A DNA stretch of 64,000 nucleotides from an uncultured Muribaculaceae bacterium (GTDB lineage Bacteria > Bacteroidota > Bacteroidia > Bacteroidales > Muribaculaceae), in assembly GCA_934555895.1 (NCBI GenBank), contig CAKTFH010000004.1, forward strand, positions 1 to 64,000. The letters run 5' to 3'. Shown one piece after another: positions 18,001 through 26,500 of this stretch (within the stretch, counting starts at the first letter, position 1; each line of letters starts with the position of its first letter). The translations under genes were made by a program, and so were the position numbers. The notes beneath the pieces were generated by a model, which saw only the letters and a list, made by a program, of their open reading frames with translations, was not told where the DNA came from and made no database searches.

Positions 18001-18749
18001 TTCGACGGATCGTCCACATACGGGTCAATGATACCGCGGTGCATGCGGTATTTTTCGGTGTAGAGATTCCCGATGCTCTTTGCCAGCGAGGAGAATAGGC
18101 TTGAGTTGCGCGAAAGGATATTGAATTTGTTCCCTTCCTGTGCTTCTGCCACCATGTATTGTGTGATCCACATCTGCAGGGCGGCGGTGTTCGAGCCTTC
18201 GCGGGCCGCGTCGGGAGTCGGCATGTGGTTTAGGGACGAAAGCATGTCGGCCAGGGCCACCCGTAGGGGATATTTTTCGTCAAGTTCTATAGCCAACGAT
18301 GGTGAGAGGTCGAGTTCGCGGGTGAAGTTACCCAATACCCTCTGAAAGAAGCTGTCGATGGTGCTTACATTGAACCATGAGAAATGAAACAGAAGGTCGG
18401 TGAGGGCGGCCTTGGCATGTTTTGCCAGAGTAGTCTCGTCAGTGCGAAACAGTGCCAGAAGGTGCGACAGATACGGGCTTTTGCGGTCATCGTGTGCTCC
18501 GGCCAGCACAGCGAGCTCGTTGACGATGCGGCTCACCATCTCTTCGGTGGCTTTGTTTGTGAAGGTGATGGCGAGTATGGCGCCGTGATGTTTGGCTTTG
18601 CCTGTGCCGTATGACGACAGCGGATGAAGGGTGAACCGCCCCTTGTCGGGGCCGTCGGTCGCTTTCTTTCCCAGCAGCAGCTGCAGATACCATTGGGTAA
18701 GAGTATAGGTTTTGCCGGAGCCGGCTGAGGCTTTGTGGATGTGTAGCAC
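15096..18749 (-). CDS. UvrD-type helicase with RecB/AddA-like nuclease domain
   Basis: This 1217-residue protein has a superfamily 1A helicase core. Its motifs are Walker A HKASAGSGKTYTLT at residues 5-18, motif Ia AITFTNKATEEM, motif II YLIDEFQDTSRLQW, motif III LVIGDEKQCIYRFRNSDP, motif V MTIHKSKGLEFACVHVP and motif VI LNVAYVAFTRAVRELVI. The C-terminus carries a PD-(D/E)XK nuclease with RPDRVVF and VEVVDYKFG. The layout is that of AddA/RecB, the helicase-nuclease subunit that processes double-strand breaks for recombination. In Bacteroidales a PD-(D/E)XK AddB-like partner is usually nearby; none is seen here. It lies 17 bp after the Sua5 gene and seven before the flippase gene. Confidence 0.9.
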   Translation of the reverse strand: MLHIHKASAGSGKTYTLTQWYLQLLLGKKATDGPDKGRFTLHPLSSYGTGKAKHHGAILAITFTNKATEEMVSRIVNELAVLAGAHDDRKSPYLSHLLALFRTDETTLAKHAKAALTDLLFHFSWFNVSTIDSFFQRVLGNFTRELDLSPSLAIELDEKYPLRVALADMLSSLNHMPTPDAAREGSNTAALQMWITQYMVAEAQEGNKFNILSRNSSLFSSLAKSIGNLYTEKYRMHRGIIDPYVDDPSKIMRFKTEIARDISLREAEIKKLAKTLLDYEDPRFNKAKYKCVVKASEGDFSFTTTFLENIGDPEYIFVKPTAKKPFIQVTADLTAELFARIKAYWEKKQLTTAISKWLFYLGLFGEVNRALDRFRAENDTMLMSDTGDLLHKIIDEQETPFIYDRIGTNLRHYLIDEFQDTSRLQWENLSPLLLESLSRGNDNLVIGDEKQCIYRFRNSDPQLLGSEVQSIARNRHMDCEIKGLNTSENCNWRSAPQVVRFNNSVFARMAELIDDASADQSRQISGTYAALMQDIAEKNLTLPGRVQTYFIPAEQKDEDAPQEETNEPEKDSQQLRLLTDEIRQQLIRGYKPSDIAVLVRTAKEGRRIIKYLLQQSTSDSTWPGGPLQITSADSMAVDMSPAVSLIISAMRVMADPGIASEGSEMPETDRSDAKNDRSNDDLMADINRYRLINRFELETYTEVPCTGPDGEPAKRTLTPSEALLRALAAQGNGIYGPDETQQHINVSLKELQASASPTLLGLANDIVDRFITPEARAKENPFITAFFDLVADFSQRGENSLRQFLQWWDRTGHTTSVENPGSDNALSVMTIHKSKGLEFACVHVPGFSSPLVKYDSPGWYTLGAEYFPELPADCVPPMIPLKNSRQVISLDAFSSEGRQWETEQKTDALNVAYVAFTRAVRELVIYVNRFNSDATPARRTIGNELYDALATLDADTVKAIAARHAGADDAESLLVATASLQLGDEATAEAYPGMEGLQVFAYGEPTVPVSDRKDMSETTRSADEAEAERLYKGSLEEYYINHHDNLRAKIEEGDITDFSLDNSRHAGIFMHEVLAQTAHRSDLSRAVRGRAYRRHIPKAEAEALLHSLESAFDAPEIKEHVQRWFTGFDRVFTERTLSDAAGARRPDRVVFLADGSVEVVDYKFGTLTRDGSGCAVTEPQYRRQLLGYSARLKQAGHARVRAFLWYPLEKEIIEVTQ

Positions 18750-18766
18750 CGTTAAGAAACAAATAA

Positions 18767-19384
18767 TTATTGGAGAGGGAGAGGCCCTTCGCGCACTACA
18801 ATGGGCTCTGAGGAGTCCGACAGGTCGATTATGGCGGAGGGTGTGGCGTTGTCGGGGGCGTTGCCTCCGTCGACGAAGGCGTCCACCAGATGGCTGTAGT
18901 GCATCTGCAACTCTTCTGGGTGGAACAGCTCCTCAGGGTCGGCTCCGGGCCATGTGGCGGTGGAAGAGAGTATCGGGTTGCCGAGACGCCCGGCGATGTT
19001 GCGGGCTATTTCATTGTCGGGGATGCGCACGCCCACCTCCTTACGCCCCTTGAAGGTGCGTGTCAGATGAGGGGATGCGGGCAGAATGAAGGTGAATGGC
19101 CCGGGGAGGTTGCGGCGCAGGATGCCGAAGGCACGGTTGTCGATGCGCGCGTATTCGCTTGCCTGCGAAATGTCTGAGCACACTATGCTCAGAGGGCGCT
19201 TGGCGGGGTTGATGTCGCGTATCTCGCATACCCGCGCCACGGCACGTGCGTTGAGAGCATTGCAGCCTATGGCATAGAGCGTGTCGGTGGGATATACCAC
19301 TATACCTCCCTGACGGAGGATTTCGGCAATCTCGTCGAGATAGCGCTCGTTGATGCTGGTGGGATACATTCGGTAGACCTTCAT
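18767..19384 (-). CDS. Sua5/YciO/YrdC family protein (threonylcarbamoyl-AMP synthase-like)
   Basis: This 205-residue protein has the YrdC fold: GGIVVYPTDTLYAIGCNAL, KRPLSIVCSDISQ, LPGPFTFILPAS, KEVGVRIPDNEIA, ILSSTATW and NATPSAIIDLS. Family members make threonylcarbamoyl-AMP from threonine, bicarbonate and ATP for the t6A modification of tRNAs that read ANN codons. The length and motifs suit the YciO/TsaC-like short type rather than full Sua5, which has an extra C-terminal domain. It belongs to the minus-strand run with the SUI1-like factor upstream and the RecB-like gene downstream. Activity versus YciO-like function cannot be settled from sequence. Confidence 0.88.
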   Translation of the reverse strand: MKVYRMYPTSINERYLDEIAEILRQGGIVVYPTDTLYAIGCNALNARAVARVCEIRDINPAKRPLSIVCSDISQASEYARIDNRAFGILRRNLPGPFTFILPASPHLTRTFKGRKEVGVRIPDNEIARNIAGRLGNPILSSTATWPGADPEELFHPEELQMHYSHLVDAFVDGGNAPDNATPSAIIDLSDSSEPIVVREGPLPLQ

Positions 19385-19429
19385 GGCATGTGTCGTGGGT
19401 GGAAGAGTTGCGGATATATACTTTAATGA

Positions 19430-19768
19430 TCAGATTATGCGGGCTTTGAAACCGAGTGATGTGAGCGCTTCGAGCACTTGCGTGCGCTTGTCGCCCTGGA
19501 TGAGGATTTCGCCTCCGCGGCTTGAGCCCCCGGTGCCGAGGCGCCGCTTGAGCGAGGAGGCCACATCGGCCACTTCTGCATCCGAGAGGGTGAATCCGGT
19601 CACTATGGTGGCCTCTTTGCCTTTGCGGCCTTTTTTATCCAGAATTATGTCGAGGCGGGGCTGTGGCGAGGGCTTTGAGGTATCCTCTTTGTCGACCTCG
19701 GGTGTGGCGTCGCCTTCGGGAAGGGTGTCGCGCAGGGCCTCGAGCGATTTTAGCCAGTCGTTGGTCAT
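19430..19768 (-). CDS. SUI1/YciH-like translation initiation factor
   Basis: This 112-residue protein has an acidic N-terminal tail (about 1-35), then the SUI1 fold from about 36. It includes RLDIILDKKGRKGKEATIVTGF, the conserved basic loop, and KRRLGTGGSSRGGEILIQGD, the signature turn, and ends VLEALTSLGFKARII. It is the bacterial relative of eukaryotic eIF1. In bacteria these proteins bind the small ribosomal subunit and are thought to influence start selection or stress translation. It is 45 bp upstream of the Sua5-type gene and probably shares its transcript. Confidence 0.9.
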   Translation of the reverse strand: MTNDWLKSLEALRDTLPEGDATPEVDKEDTSKPSPQPRLDIILDKKGRKGKEATIVTGFTLSDAEVADVASSLKRRLGTGGSSRGGEILIQGDKRTQVLEALTSLGFKARII

Positions 19769-19818
19769 ATTCCTGTGGAGTGTGCGGGTGTAGGTATATG
19801 ATTTGGGGATGTTGCGGT

Positions 19819-20307
19819 TCAGTGCTTCGTAGAGTCCTCTCCGGGCAGTTCGGGCATCTGTGTCTCGTCTTCGAGAAATTCCTCTCCCATGAGGTCGACT
19901 GGGTTGTCGATGCTTATCGAGATACGGCGGAGGAGTTCGAAATGTCGCTGTTCCTCAAGAGGAAGCGATGCGGCGAATGAGCGTAGCGAATCTGCCGAGT
20001 GGTCGAAGGCATACTGCATGCAGAGTGTGGCCACAGCCACATTTTCGTCTTCGTTACGGTGGTCGCTCAGAGCCATGAAAAGCATGGCGAGGTCGGCGGC
20101 TTGTGTGGCGTTTATGGCAGTGGTGTCATCGGCAGTGATTTCCGCCGAAAGGTTGTCACAGATAGTCTGTGCATGGCTGTAGTCGCCCGAGGCAAGCGCC
20201 TCACGGGCTATGGATAGACTTTCGCCGGTGTCGGGAGTCTTCTGTGAGCATGATGCGAGCGCGGCGGCTGCGGCTAGGATGATGAAAAGTCGGTAAATGG
20301 CGTTCAT
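19819..20307 (-). CDS. Hypothetical lipoprotein, helical repeat-like
   Basis: This 162-residue protein begins with a lipoprotein signal peptide (LFIILAAAAALASC, lipidated Cys near residue 20). The rest looks alpha-helical: SIAREALASGDYSHAQTICDNL resembles one TPR-like hairpin, followed by two more helical stretches and an acidic C-terminus (EEFLEDETQMPELPGED). It probably sits on the inner face of the outer membrane. No family is recognised and no catalytic motif is visible. It lies 50 bp before the SUI1-like gene on the same strand. Confidence 0.75.
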   Translation of the reverse strand: MNAIYRLFIILAAAAALASCSQKTPDTGESLSIAREALASGDYSHAQTICDNLSAEITADDTTAINATQAADLAMLFMALSDHRNEDENVAVATLCMQYAFDHSADSLRSFAASLPLEEQRHFELLRRISISIDNPVDLMGEEFLEDETQMPELPGEDSTKH

Positions 20308-20353
20308 TGCGTCTCTGATGTGTGTGCTTTGGTTATAGGAAAGAGTTTCCGGA

Positions 20354-20383
20354 GCATCTACCCCCTCCCCCCGGTTTAGATGC
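20354..20383 (-). repeat. Hairpin with homopurine/homopyrimidine loop
   Basis: A 7-bp stem (GCATCTA with TAGATGC) encloses a 16-nt loop that is almost all C on the plus strand (all G with one A on the transcribed minus-strand RNA). It lies between two lipoprotein genes transcribed leftward. Without a T-run it is not a normal terminator; the G-run loop could form another structure. Confidence 0.45.
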
Positions 20384-20404
20384 CTGGATGGGCGAAGTGT
20401 GCTT

Positions 20405-20815
20405 CTATTGCGGGCGTCGCTGGTAATCGTAGATAACCCCGTGGCGTGAGATGCGCATCGATGTCTCGTCGGAGTTGACTATCGGGTAGGCCACTCTCGG
20501 AGCAACAGTGCCCACCAGTGTGGGATCTCCCTCCTCGATGGTGATGCTTGAGGCATCGTTGACTATCACAAGCGAGTCGCCTTCCACATGCCATGTGCCC
20601 TCTACTGAAAACGAGAGCTCGCCGGGCCGGATGGCGCGAAGCACCGAATGTTTTTTGTCGTCGAGCTCGATGAGAGGGTGTGTGTCGCTAACGGCGGGGA
20701 TATAGTATTTCCCTATCATGGCTTTCTCGCGGTCAGACATTCCGCCGCAGCTGCTTATCATAGCGGCAGCTGTGGCACTGAGTAAGAGATTGCTGATTTT
20801 CAGTATTCGTTTCAT
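20405..20815 (-). CDS. Hypothetical lipoprotein with lipocalin-like pattern
   Basis: This 136-residue protein has a lipobox (AAAMISSC, Cys near residue 23) followed by GGMSDREKAMIGKYYIPAV. A run of beta strands then follows (HPLIELDDKKHSVLRAI, LSFSVEGTWHVEGDSLVIVND, TSMRISRHGVIYDYQR). The 'GKY...L.L..D......G.W...GD.L.I' arrangement resembles small lipocalin-like or META-like outer-membrane lipoproteins, but no specific family is identified. It has its own well-formed promoter at 20869-20900 and is divergent from the S41 protease gene. Confidence 0.75.
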   Translation of the reverse strand: MKRILKISNLLLSATAAAMISSCGGMSDREKAMIGKYYIPAVSDTHPLIELDDKKHSVLRAIRPGELSFSVEGTWHVEGDSLVIVNDASSITIEEGDPTLVGTVAPRVAYPIVNSDETSMRISRHGVIYDYQRRPQ

Positions 20816-21134
20816 CGTAGTTGCTCACTTGACGGTCTTGTGGCCGTTTTACCCCTTCCAATTAAACACAAAGGTAGTGAACCGTCCGATAATATGCAAA
20901 TAAAAAACATGTTGGCTTCAGCTGCATGCGGCGAACTTCGTGTGGCATTCTGAAGGTGACAATAAATGTTAATTTTTCGGGAATTAAGATAAGAGGCGTG
21001 CATTGGTTGTTATTATATTGTGTAATTTCGCATTCTGAAACTGCCGCGACACCCGCATGCCGGGTTCTGAGGTAGGTTGTCGAACGGGCTTGAAATTGCA
21101 TGGCTCTTTCATTTTTTTTCAGCTGTTTACTGTT
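20816..21134. other. 319-bp divergent intergenic region
   Basis: It holds the minus-strand promoter of the lipoprotein gene (20869-20900). On the plus strand, TAATTTCG at 21023-21030 is a one-base-off -7 element that could serve the S41 protease. No further gene was found. Confidence 0.6.
20869..20900 (-). promoter_or_regulatory. Promoter of the 20405-20815 lipoprotein
   Basis: On the minus strand TTTG (20900-20897) is followed after exactly 20 nt by TACCTTTG (20876-20869), an excellent Bacteroidota promoter. Transcription would start about 46 nt before the ATG. Confidence 0.78.
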
Positions 21135-22790
21135 ATGAGAAAACTTTTCACCATATTGCTGGCTGCTGTAGTGATAAGCTGTATGGCCGCCACACGTAGC
21201 AACAAAGGCGACATCGCGCGCAATCTCGACATTTTTACTTCTATTTACAAAGCGCTTCAGACCAGCTATGTAGATTCGATCGACGCCAACAAGTCGATGA
21301 ACACGGCTATCAACGCCATGCTCGATGAGATTGACCCGTATACCGAGTATATCAGTGAGGCTGATCAGGATGAGTTTCTCACCATCTCTACTGGTGAGTA
21401 CGGTGGCATTGGTTCGTATATAGGCGAGCGCAATGGCAAGGTGTTTGTGTCGGAGCCCCGCGAGGGTTCGCCTGCGCAGAAGGGGGGGCTCAAGCCGGGC
21501 GATGTGTTCATCACTATCGACGGCGATTCGGTGGCCGGGCTTCACACTTCCGATGTAAGCAAGCGCCTTAAGGGTCAGGCCGGCACCAAGGTGGCCATAA
21601 AGGTGAAGCGCCCCTATGTGACAGACAGTATACTCGACATCGAGCTTGTGCGCGAGAAAATAGAGCTCGACCCCGTGCCGTATTACGGTGTGGTGAAAGA
21701 CAATATCGGGTATATACAGCTGACTACTTTCAATGAGAAGACTTTCCCTAAGGTGCGCGACGCCCTGCTCGCGCTCAAAGCCGATCCGCGTGTTAAATCA
21801 TTGGTGCTCGACCTCCGCGGCAACGGCGGCGGTCTGCTTGAGAGCGCCGTACAGGTAGTGGGTCTTTTCGTGCCTAAAGGCACTGAGGTGGTGCGCACCC
21901 GCGGCAAAGGGCTCCTCAATGAGAAAATCTATAAGACCACCCAAAAGCCTGTCGACACCGAAATCCCGATTGCTGTGATTGTGAACGGTGGCTCGGCATC
22001 GGCGGCCGAAATCGTTACCGGCGCGCTTCAGGACCTCGACCGCGCAGTGATAGTAGGGGAGCGCTCTTTTGGCAAAGGCCTGGTGCAGAGTACCCGCCAG
22101 CTGCCCTACAACGGCCTGCTGAAAGTGACCATCGCCAAATATTATATCCCCTCGGGGCGTCTCATTCAGGCCATCGACTACAGCCACCGCAATCCCGACG
22201 GCTCTGTGGCCCGCATTCCCGACAGCCTCACCACCGTATGGCACACCGCCGCCGGGCGTGAGGTGCGCGACGGAGGCGGCATCACTCCCGATGTAAAGGT
22301 AGAGCTGCCCGAAGGCAACCGCTTGGTGTACAACATAGTGAACGACAACTGGAGCTTCGACTTCGCCAACCGCTATGCCGCCACCCATCCCACTGTGCCT
22401 CAGCCAGAGGATTTTGAAATCACCGATACCATTTTCAGCGAGTTCAAGCAGTTTATCGACCCCTCGAAGTTCGAATATGACCGCACCTGCGAGCTAATCC
22501 TCGAGCAGCTTGAAAAAGCATCGAAAACCGAAGGCTATCTCAACGATAAAGTGCAGGCGCAGCTTGACTCTCTGAAAGTCTCGCTCAAGCACAATCTTGA
22601 CCACGACCTCGACCAGAACCGCAAGACCATCAGCGAGTATCTCGCCTCCGAGATAATGCAGCGCTACTACTATGACCGGGGAGCTATCATCGAGGCCCTA
22701 AAGCACGATGCCGACCTCGACTCGGCCGCAGTGGTGCTCAACACTCCCGGCCGCTACGCCTCCATCCTCAGCCCGCTGGCTAAGAAATAA
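21135..22790 (+). CDS. S41 family C-terminal processing peptidase
   Basis: This 551-residue periplasmic serine protease has an N-terminal signal (MRKLFTILLAAVVISCMA; a lipobox at Cys16 is possible). A PDZ domain lies at about 85-165 (GIGSYIGERNGKVFVSEPREGSPAQKGGLKPGD, spread over one stretch). The S41 catalytic domain follows. It contains SLVLDLRGNGGGLL, IAVIVNGGSASAAEIVTGAL (nucleophile Ser in the GSASAAE motif) and ERSFGKGLVQ with the catalytic Lys. Ctp/Prc-type proteases trim or degrade periplasmic and outer-membrane proteins. The ATG at 21135 gives the signal peptide; the longer frame to 21057 does not. A C-terminal helical extension (about 430-551) is typical of the family in this phylum. 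It precedes mfd on the same strand. Confidence 0.92.
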   Translation: MRKLFTILLAAVVISCMAATRSNKGDIARNLDIFTSIYKALQTSYVDSIDANKSMNTAINAMLDEIDPYTEYISEADQDEFLTISTGEYGGIGSYIGERNGKVFVSEPREGSPAQKGGLKPGDVFITIDGDSVAGLHTSDVSKRLKGQAGTKVAIKVKRPYVTDSILDIELVREKIELDPVPYYGVVKDNIGYIQLTTFNEKTFPKVRDALLALKADPRVKSLVLDLRGNGGGLLESAVQVVGLFVPKGTEVVRTRGKGLLNEKIYKTTQKPVDTEIPIAVIVNGGSASAAEIVTGALQDLDRAVIVGERSFGKGLVQSTRQLPYNGLLKVTIAKYYIPSGRLIQAIDYSHRNPDGSVARIPDSLTTVWHTAAGREVRDGGGITPDVKVELPEGNRLVYNIVNDNWSFDFANRYAATHPTVPQPEDFEITDTIFSEFKQFIDPSKFEYDRTCELILEQLEKASKTEGYLNDKVQAQLDSLKVSLKHNLDHDLDQNRKTISEYLASEIMQRYYYDRGAIIEALKHDADLDSAAVVLNTPGRYASILSPLAKK

Positions 22791-22832
22791 CGGTTCACCG
22801 GCAACCGGCGCCAATCATTTCCCACTATTCAG

Positions 22833-25800
22833 ATGACTATCCACGACCTTGACCAACTTTTTATGACCACAACGCGCCGCGACGCCCTCAGGGGTGTCGT
22901 GGCGCTTGCAAAAAAACATAAGCCCGTGCAACTGCGCGGCCTCGCGGGTTCGGCGGCGGCAATGGCATTGTCGGCGTTGCCCTCGCTCACTCGCAAACCG
23001 GTGCTTGTGGTAGGCGACAGCCTCGACGATGCCGGCTATCTGTGCCACGACCTCATCAAACTGCTCGGCGAGGAGGCTGTGGCAGTGTTCCCCTCGGGTT
23101 ATAAACGCGATATAAAATACGGTCAGGAGGACCCTCCATCGCAGATACTTCGCATAGAGGCCCTTAATCGCCTCTCGGCCCAAAGTGGCAAGTTGAAGGT
23201 GGTGGTGGCGTGTCCCGAGGCGCTTGCCGAGCGTGTGGCATCGGCCGACACTCTCAGCGAGCACACGCTTCGCCTGGCCATGGGTGAGGAAATCGACCTC
23301 GATCAGACGCAGCGCTGGCTGCGCGACAACGGCTTTGCGGAGGTCGACTATGTCTACGAGCCGGGGCATTTCGCCGTGCGTGGCTCCATCATCGACATCT
23401 TCGGCTATTCTTCGGAATATCCTTTCCGCATAGACCTTTTCGGCGACGAAATCGACTCCATACGCCCGTTCAATGTCGAGACTCAGCTATCAGAAGGTAA
23501 AGTTGACTCAGTGGCGATTTCTGCCAATGTCAACGCCGACGAATCGGGCCGTGGCGAGAGTCTGCTCGGTTTTCTTGACAAAGGCACCCTCATTGCCATG
23601 CGCAACAGAGAGTACACACTCTCGCGCATCGAGGCCATCGCAGGGCAGAAATTCAGCGAATCGGCCATGATAGCCGGCGAGGGCGATGCCGACGCCATGA
23701 AAAATGTGGTCGACGCCGATGTTTTCCGCAATCAGCTGGCTGCATTCGCAGTGATTGAGTTCACTGCCGCCGGAGCCACCGATGATTCGCTTCCCGCTGA
23801 CGACGATGAAACCGCTCCGGATGCGAACGCTCTGCCGGCCCCCGCATTAATGTCCGGAGAAGCCACACTCCGCTTCAACTGTACGCCGCAGGGGCTCTAT
23901 CATAAGAATTTCGACCTGATTTCCGATTCGTTCAAGCGACTGCTTGCCGACGGCTATACTATTTATCTCCTCTCCGACAGCGAGAAGCAGATAGCGCGCC
24001 TACAGGCCATATTCGCCGACCGAGGCGATGACATCGCCTTCACGCCGGTGATTTCGACTCTTCACGAGGGGTTCGCCGACCACGAGAGGAAAATCTGCGT
24101 GTTCACCGACCATCAGATTTTCGACCGTTTCCACAAATACACCCTCAAGAGCGACAGGGCCCGTTCGGGCAAGCTCGCGCTTTCGCTCAAGGAACTCAGC
24201 GCCATAGAGCCGGGCGACTTTGTGGTGCATGTCGACCACGGTGTGGGCCGGTTCGGAGGTCTGCTGCGCACTCAGGTCAACGGCTCCATTCAGGAGATGA
24301 TAAAGCTCGTGTATAAAAACAACGACTGCATCTTCGTGAGCATCCACGCGCTCCATAAACTTGCGAAATACCGCGGCAAAGAGGGTGTGGAGCCCACCAT
24401 CAATAAGCTCGGCTCCGGCGCCTGGAACAAGCTCAAGGAGCGCACCAAGAGTAAGCTGAAGGATATTGCCCGCGATCTCATCAAGCTTTATGCCGCCCGC
24501 AAGGACGAGCAGGGGCACAGCTTCGCCCCCGACAGCTACATGCAGCATGAGCTCGAGGCCTCGTTCATCTACGAGGATACCCCCGACCAGCTCACCGCCA
24601 CGGCAGCCGTAAAGAAAGATATGGAGAGCCCGCGCCCGATGGACCGCCTCATCTGCGGTGATGTGGGCTTCGGCAAGACAGAGATAGCCATCAGAGCCGC
24701 CTTCAAGGCCGCTGCCGACAGCAAGCAGGTGGCAGTCCTTGTGCCTACCACTGTGCTCGCCTACCAGCATTTCAACACGTTCCGCGAGCGTCTGGCAGAT
24801 TTCCCCGTGAGAGTGGAATATCTGTCGCGAGCCAGGTCGGCAAAGCAGACACGCGAGATTCTCTCCGACCTCGCCGCTGGCAAAATCGATATCCTCATCG
24901 GCACGCACCGCATTGTGGGTAAGGATGTGAAATTCAAGGACCTCGGGCTGCTGATCGTCGACGAGGAGCAGAAGTTCGGCGTGGCCGTGAAAGAGAAGCT
25001 CAAGCAGCTCAAAGTGAATGTCGACACTCTCACCATGAGTGCTACCCCTATACCGCGTACTCTGCAATTCTCGCTCATGGGGGCCCGCGACCTCTCGTCG
25101 CTCACCACACCGCCGGCAAACCGCTATCCCATCCTCACTTCGGTCAACACTCTCACCGACGACCTCCTGGAGGAAGCTGTCAACTTCGAGCTTTCGCGCA
25201 ACGGTCAGGTGTTTATAATCAACAATCGCATCGAGGGCCTGTATCAACTCGAGCAGATGGTGCGCCGGGTATGCCCCGATGCCCGTACACTTGTAGCTCA
25301 CGGGCAGCTGCCCCCAGAGCAACTTGAGAAAGCAGTGATAGATTTCGCCAACCACGATTATGATGTGCTTTTGGCCACCACCATAGTGGAAAGCGGTGTG
25401 GATATGCCAAATGTGAATACTATCATTGTAAACAATGCCCAGAATTTCGGTCTCTCAGAGCTGCATCAGCTGCGTGGGCGCGTGGGCCGATCATCGCGCA
25501 AGGCTTTCTGCTATCTGACAGTGCCCGCCGGCAATCCGCTCACACCTGTGGCCCGGCGGCGCCTGCAGGCCATAGAGAGCTTCTCCGACCTCGGAAGCGG
25601 CATCCATATAGCCATGCAGGACCTCGATATACGTGGCGCAGGCAACCTGCTGGGTGCCGAGCAGAGCGGTTTTATCGCCGACCTCGGTTACGAGACATAT
25701 CAGAAGATACTGCGCGAGGCTGTCACCGAGCTGCGTACTCACGAATTTGCCGACCTTGAGACAGCCGACGACGGAGCCGGTGGCGCCGAGGATTATGTGT

Positions 25801-26261
25801 CGGACTGTGTGATAGAGAGTGATCTCGAACTGCTGTTGCCCGCCACATATGTGCCGCAGGAGAGCGAGAGAATAGCCCTATATCGTGAACTCGATTCTAT
25901 AGAGCGCGAGTCGGAGCTTAAGGAGTTCCGCACCAACCTTGTGGACCGTTTCGGCCAGATTCCGTCCGAGACCGAGGAACTCATGCGTGTGCCGCGCCTG
26001 CGTCGCCTCGCACGACAGCTCGGCATAGAGAAAGTCACACTTAAGCAAGGCGTGATGTATCTTTATTTTGTTGACGATTCCAACAAGGCTTATTACCAGA
26101 GCCCGTCGTTCGGGCGCCTGGTCACCTATCTGCAGCTTCACCCTCAGCGCGTGAAAATTCGCGAGCGTAACGGGCGACGCTCGTTCGCCGTGGTCGATGT
26201 CGCCGATGTGCACACTGCCGTTGATATACTCGAGGAGGTGATAGCGCTTCCCGTATCGTGA
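22833..26261 (+). CDS. mfd: Transcription-repair coupling factor Mfd
   Basis: This 1142-residue translocase removes RNA polymerase stalled at DNA lesions and recruits UvrA. The N-terminal UvrB-like module spans about 1-340 (FAVRGSIIDIFGYSSEYPFRIDLFGDE, split across two strands). The RNA-polymerase interacting domain starts near 460 (FVVHVDHGVGRFGGLL). The helicase lobes follow with ICGDVGFGKTEIAIRA (Walker A, about 605), GTHRIVGKDVKF, LLIVDEEQKFG (motif II), TMSATPIPRTLQ, LLATTIVESGVDMPN and QLRGRVGRS. The C-terminal TRCF domain follows (YVPQESERIALYREL). Length and motif order are complete. It stands 42 bp after the protease gene and may be co-transcribed with it. Confidence 0.97.
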   Translation: MTIHDLDQLFMTTTRRDALRGVVALAKKHKPVQLRGLAGSAAAMALSALPSLTRKPVLVVGDSLDDAGYLCHDLIKLLGEEAVAVFPSGYKRDIKYGQEDPPSQILRIEALNRLSAQSGKLKVVVACPEALAERVASADTLSEHTLRLAMGEEIDLDQTQRWLRDNGFAEVDYVYEPGHFAVRGSIIDIFGYSSEYPFRIDLFGDEIDSIRPFNVETQLSEGKVDSVAISANVNADESGRGESLLGFLDKGTLIAMRNREYTLSRIEAIAGQKFSESAMIAGEGDADAMKNVVDADVFRNQLAAFAVIEFTAAGATDDSLPADDDETAPDANALPAPALMSGEATLRFNCTPQGLYHKNFDLISDSFKRLLADGYTIYLLSDSEKQIARLQAIFADRGDDIAFTPVISTLHEGFADHERKICVFTDHQIFDRFHKYTLKSDRARSGKLALSLKELSAIEPGDFVVHVDHGVGRFGGLLRTQVNGSIQEMIKLVYKNNDCIFVSIHALHKLAKYRGKEGVEPTINKLGSGAWNKLKERTKSKLKDIARDLIKLYAARKDEQGHSFAPDSYMQHELEASFIYEDTPDQLTATAAVKKDMESPRPMDRLICGDVGFGKTEIAIRAAFKAAADSKQVAVLVPTTVLAYQHFNTFRERLADFPVRVEYLSRARSAKQTREILSDLAAGKIDILIGTHRIVGKDVKFKDLGLLIVDEEQKFGVAVKEKLKQLKVNVDTLTMSATPIPRTLQFSLMGARDLSSLTTPPANRYPILTSVNTLTDDLLEEAVNFELSRNGQVFIINNRIEGLYQLEQMVRRVCPDARTLVAHGQLPPEQLEKAVIDFANHDYDVLLATTIVESGVDMPNVNTIIVNNAQNFGLSELHQLRGRVGRSSRKAFCYLTVPAGNPLTPVARRRLQAIESFSDLGSGIHIAMQDLDIRGAGNLLGAEQSGFIADLGYETYQKILREAVTELRTHEFADLETADDGAGGAEDYVSDCVIESDLELLLPATYVPQESERIALYRELDSIERESELKEFRTNLVDRFGQIPSETEELMRVPRLRRLARQLGIEKVTLKQGVMYLYFVDDSNKAYYQSPSFGRLVTYLQLHPQRVKIRERNGRRSFAVVDVADVHTAVDILEEVIALPVS

Positions 26262-26380
26262 CACTCGTCTGACACTCTAACCGGGTGAAATCTCAGGGGC
26301 TTTGACATTTTTTGCTGAAGAATTGCACGATTTTGCTATTATTTGCCGGAGAGTGGGGACGAATATTCGTTTTCTTTAAC

Positions 26381-26388
26381 TAACTTTG
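26381..26388 (+). promoter_or_regulatory. -7 element upstream of the GH43 lipoprotein
   Basis: TAACTTTG fits the Bacteroidota -7 consensus and stands about 112 nt before the chosen ATG. No good TTTG lies at the -33 position, so regulation by an activator is possible. Confidence 0.5.
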
Positions 26389-26500
26389 TAAAGTCGGAGA
26401 GCGCGCCTGTGCGTGCGTGTTGCCGACACGCCATGAAACGCTTCTCTGGAAGCTATGCCATGAACCGTCCAAGCCATATCATGAATCACTTTTATACTAT

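Noticed and set aside
24000..25355. 451-codon open frame on the minus strand inside mfd
   Set aside because: It lies fully within a well-supported Mfd gene and shows no recognisable domain; long antisense frames are expected in GC-rich genes.
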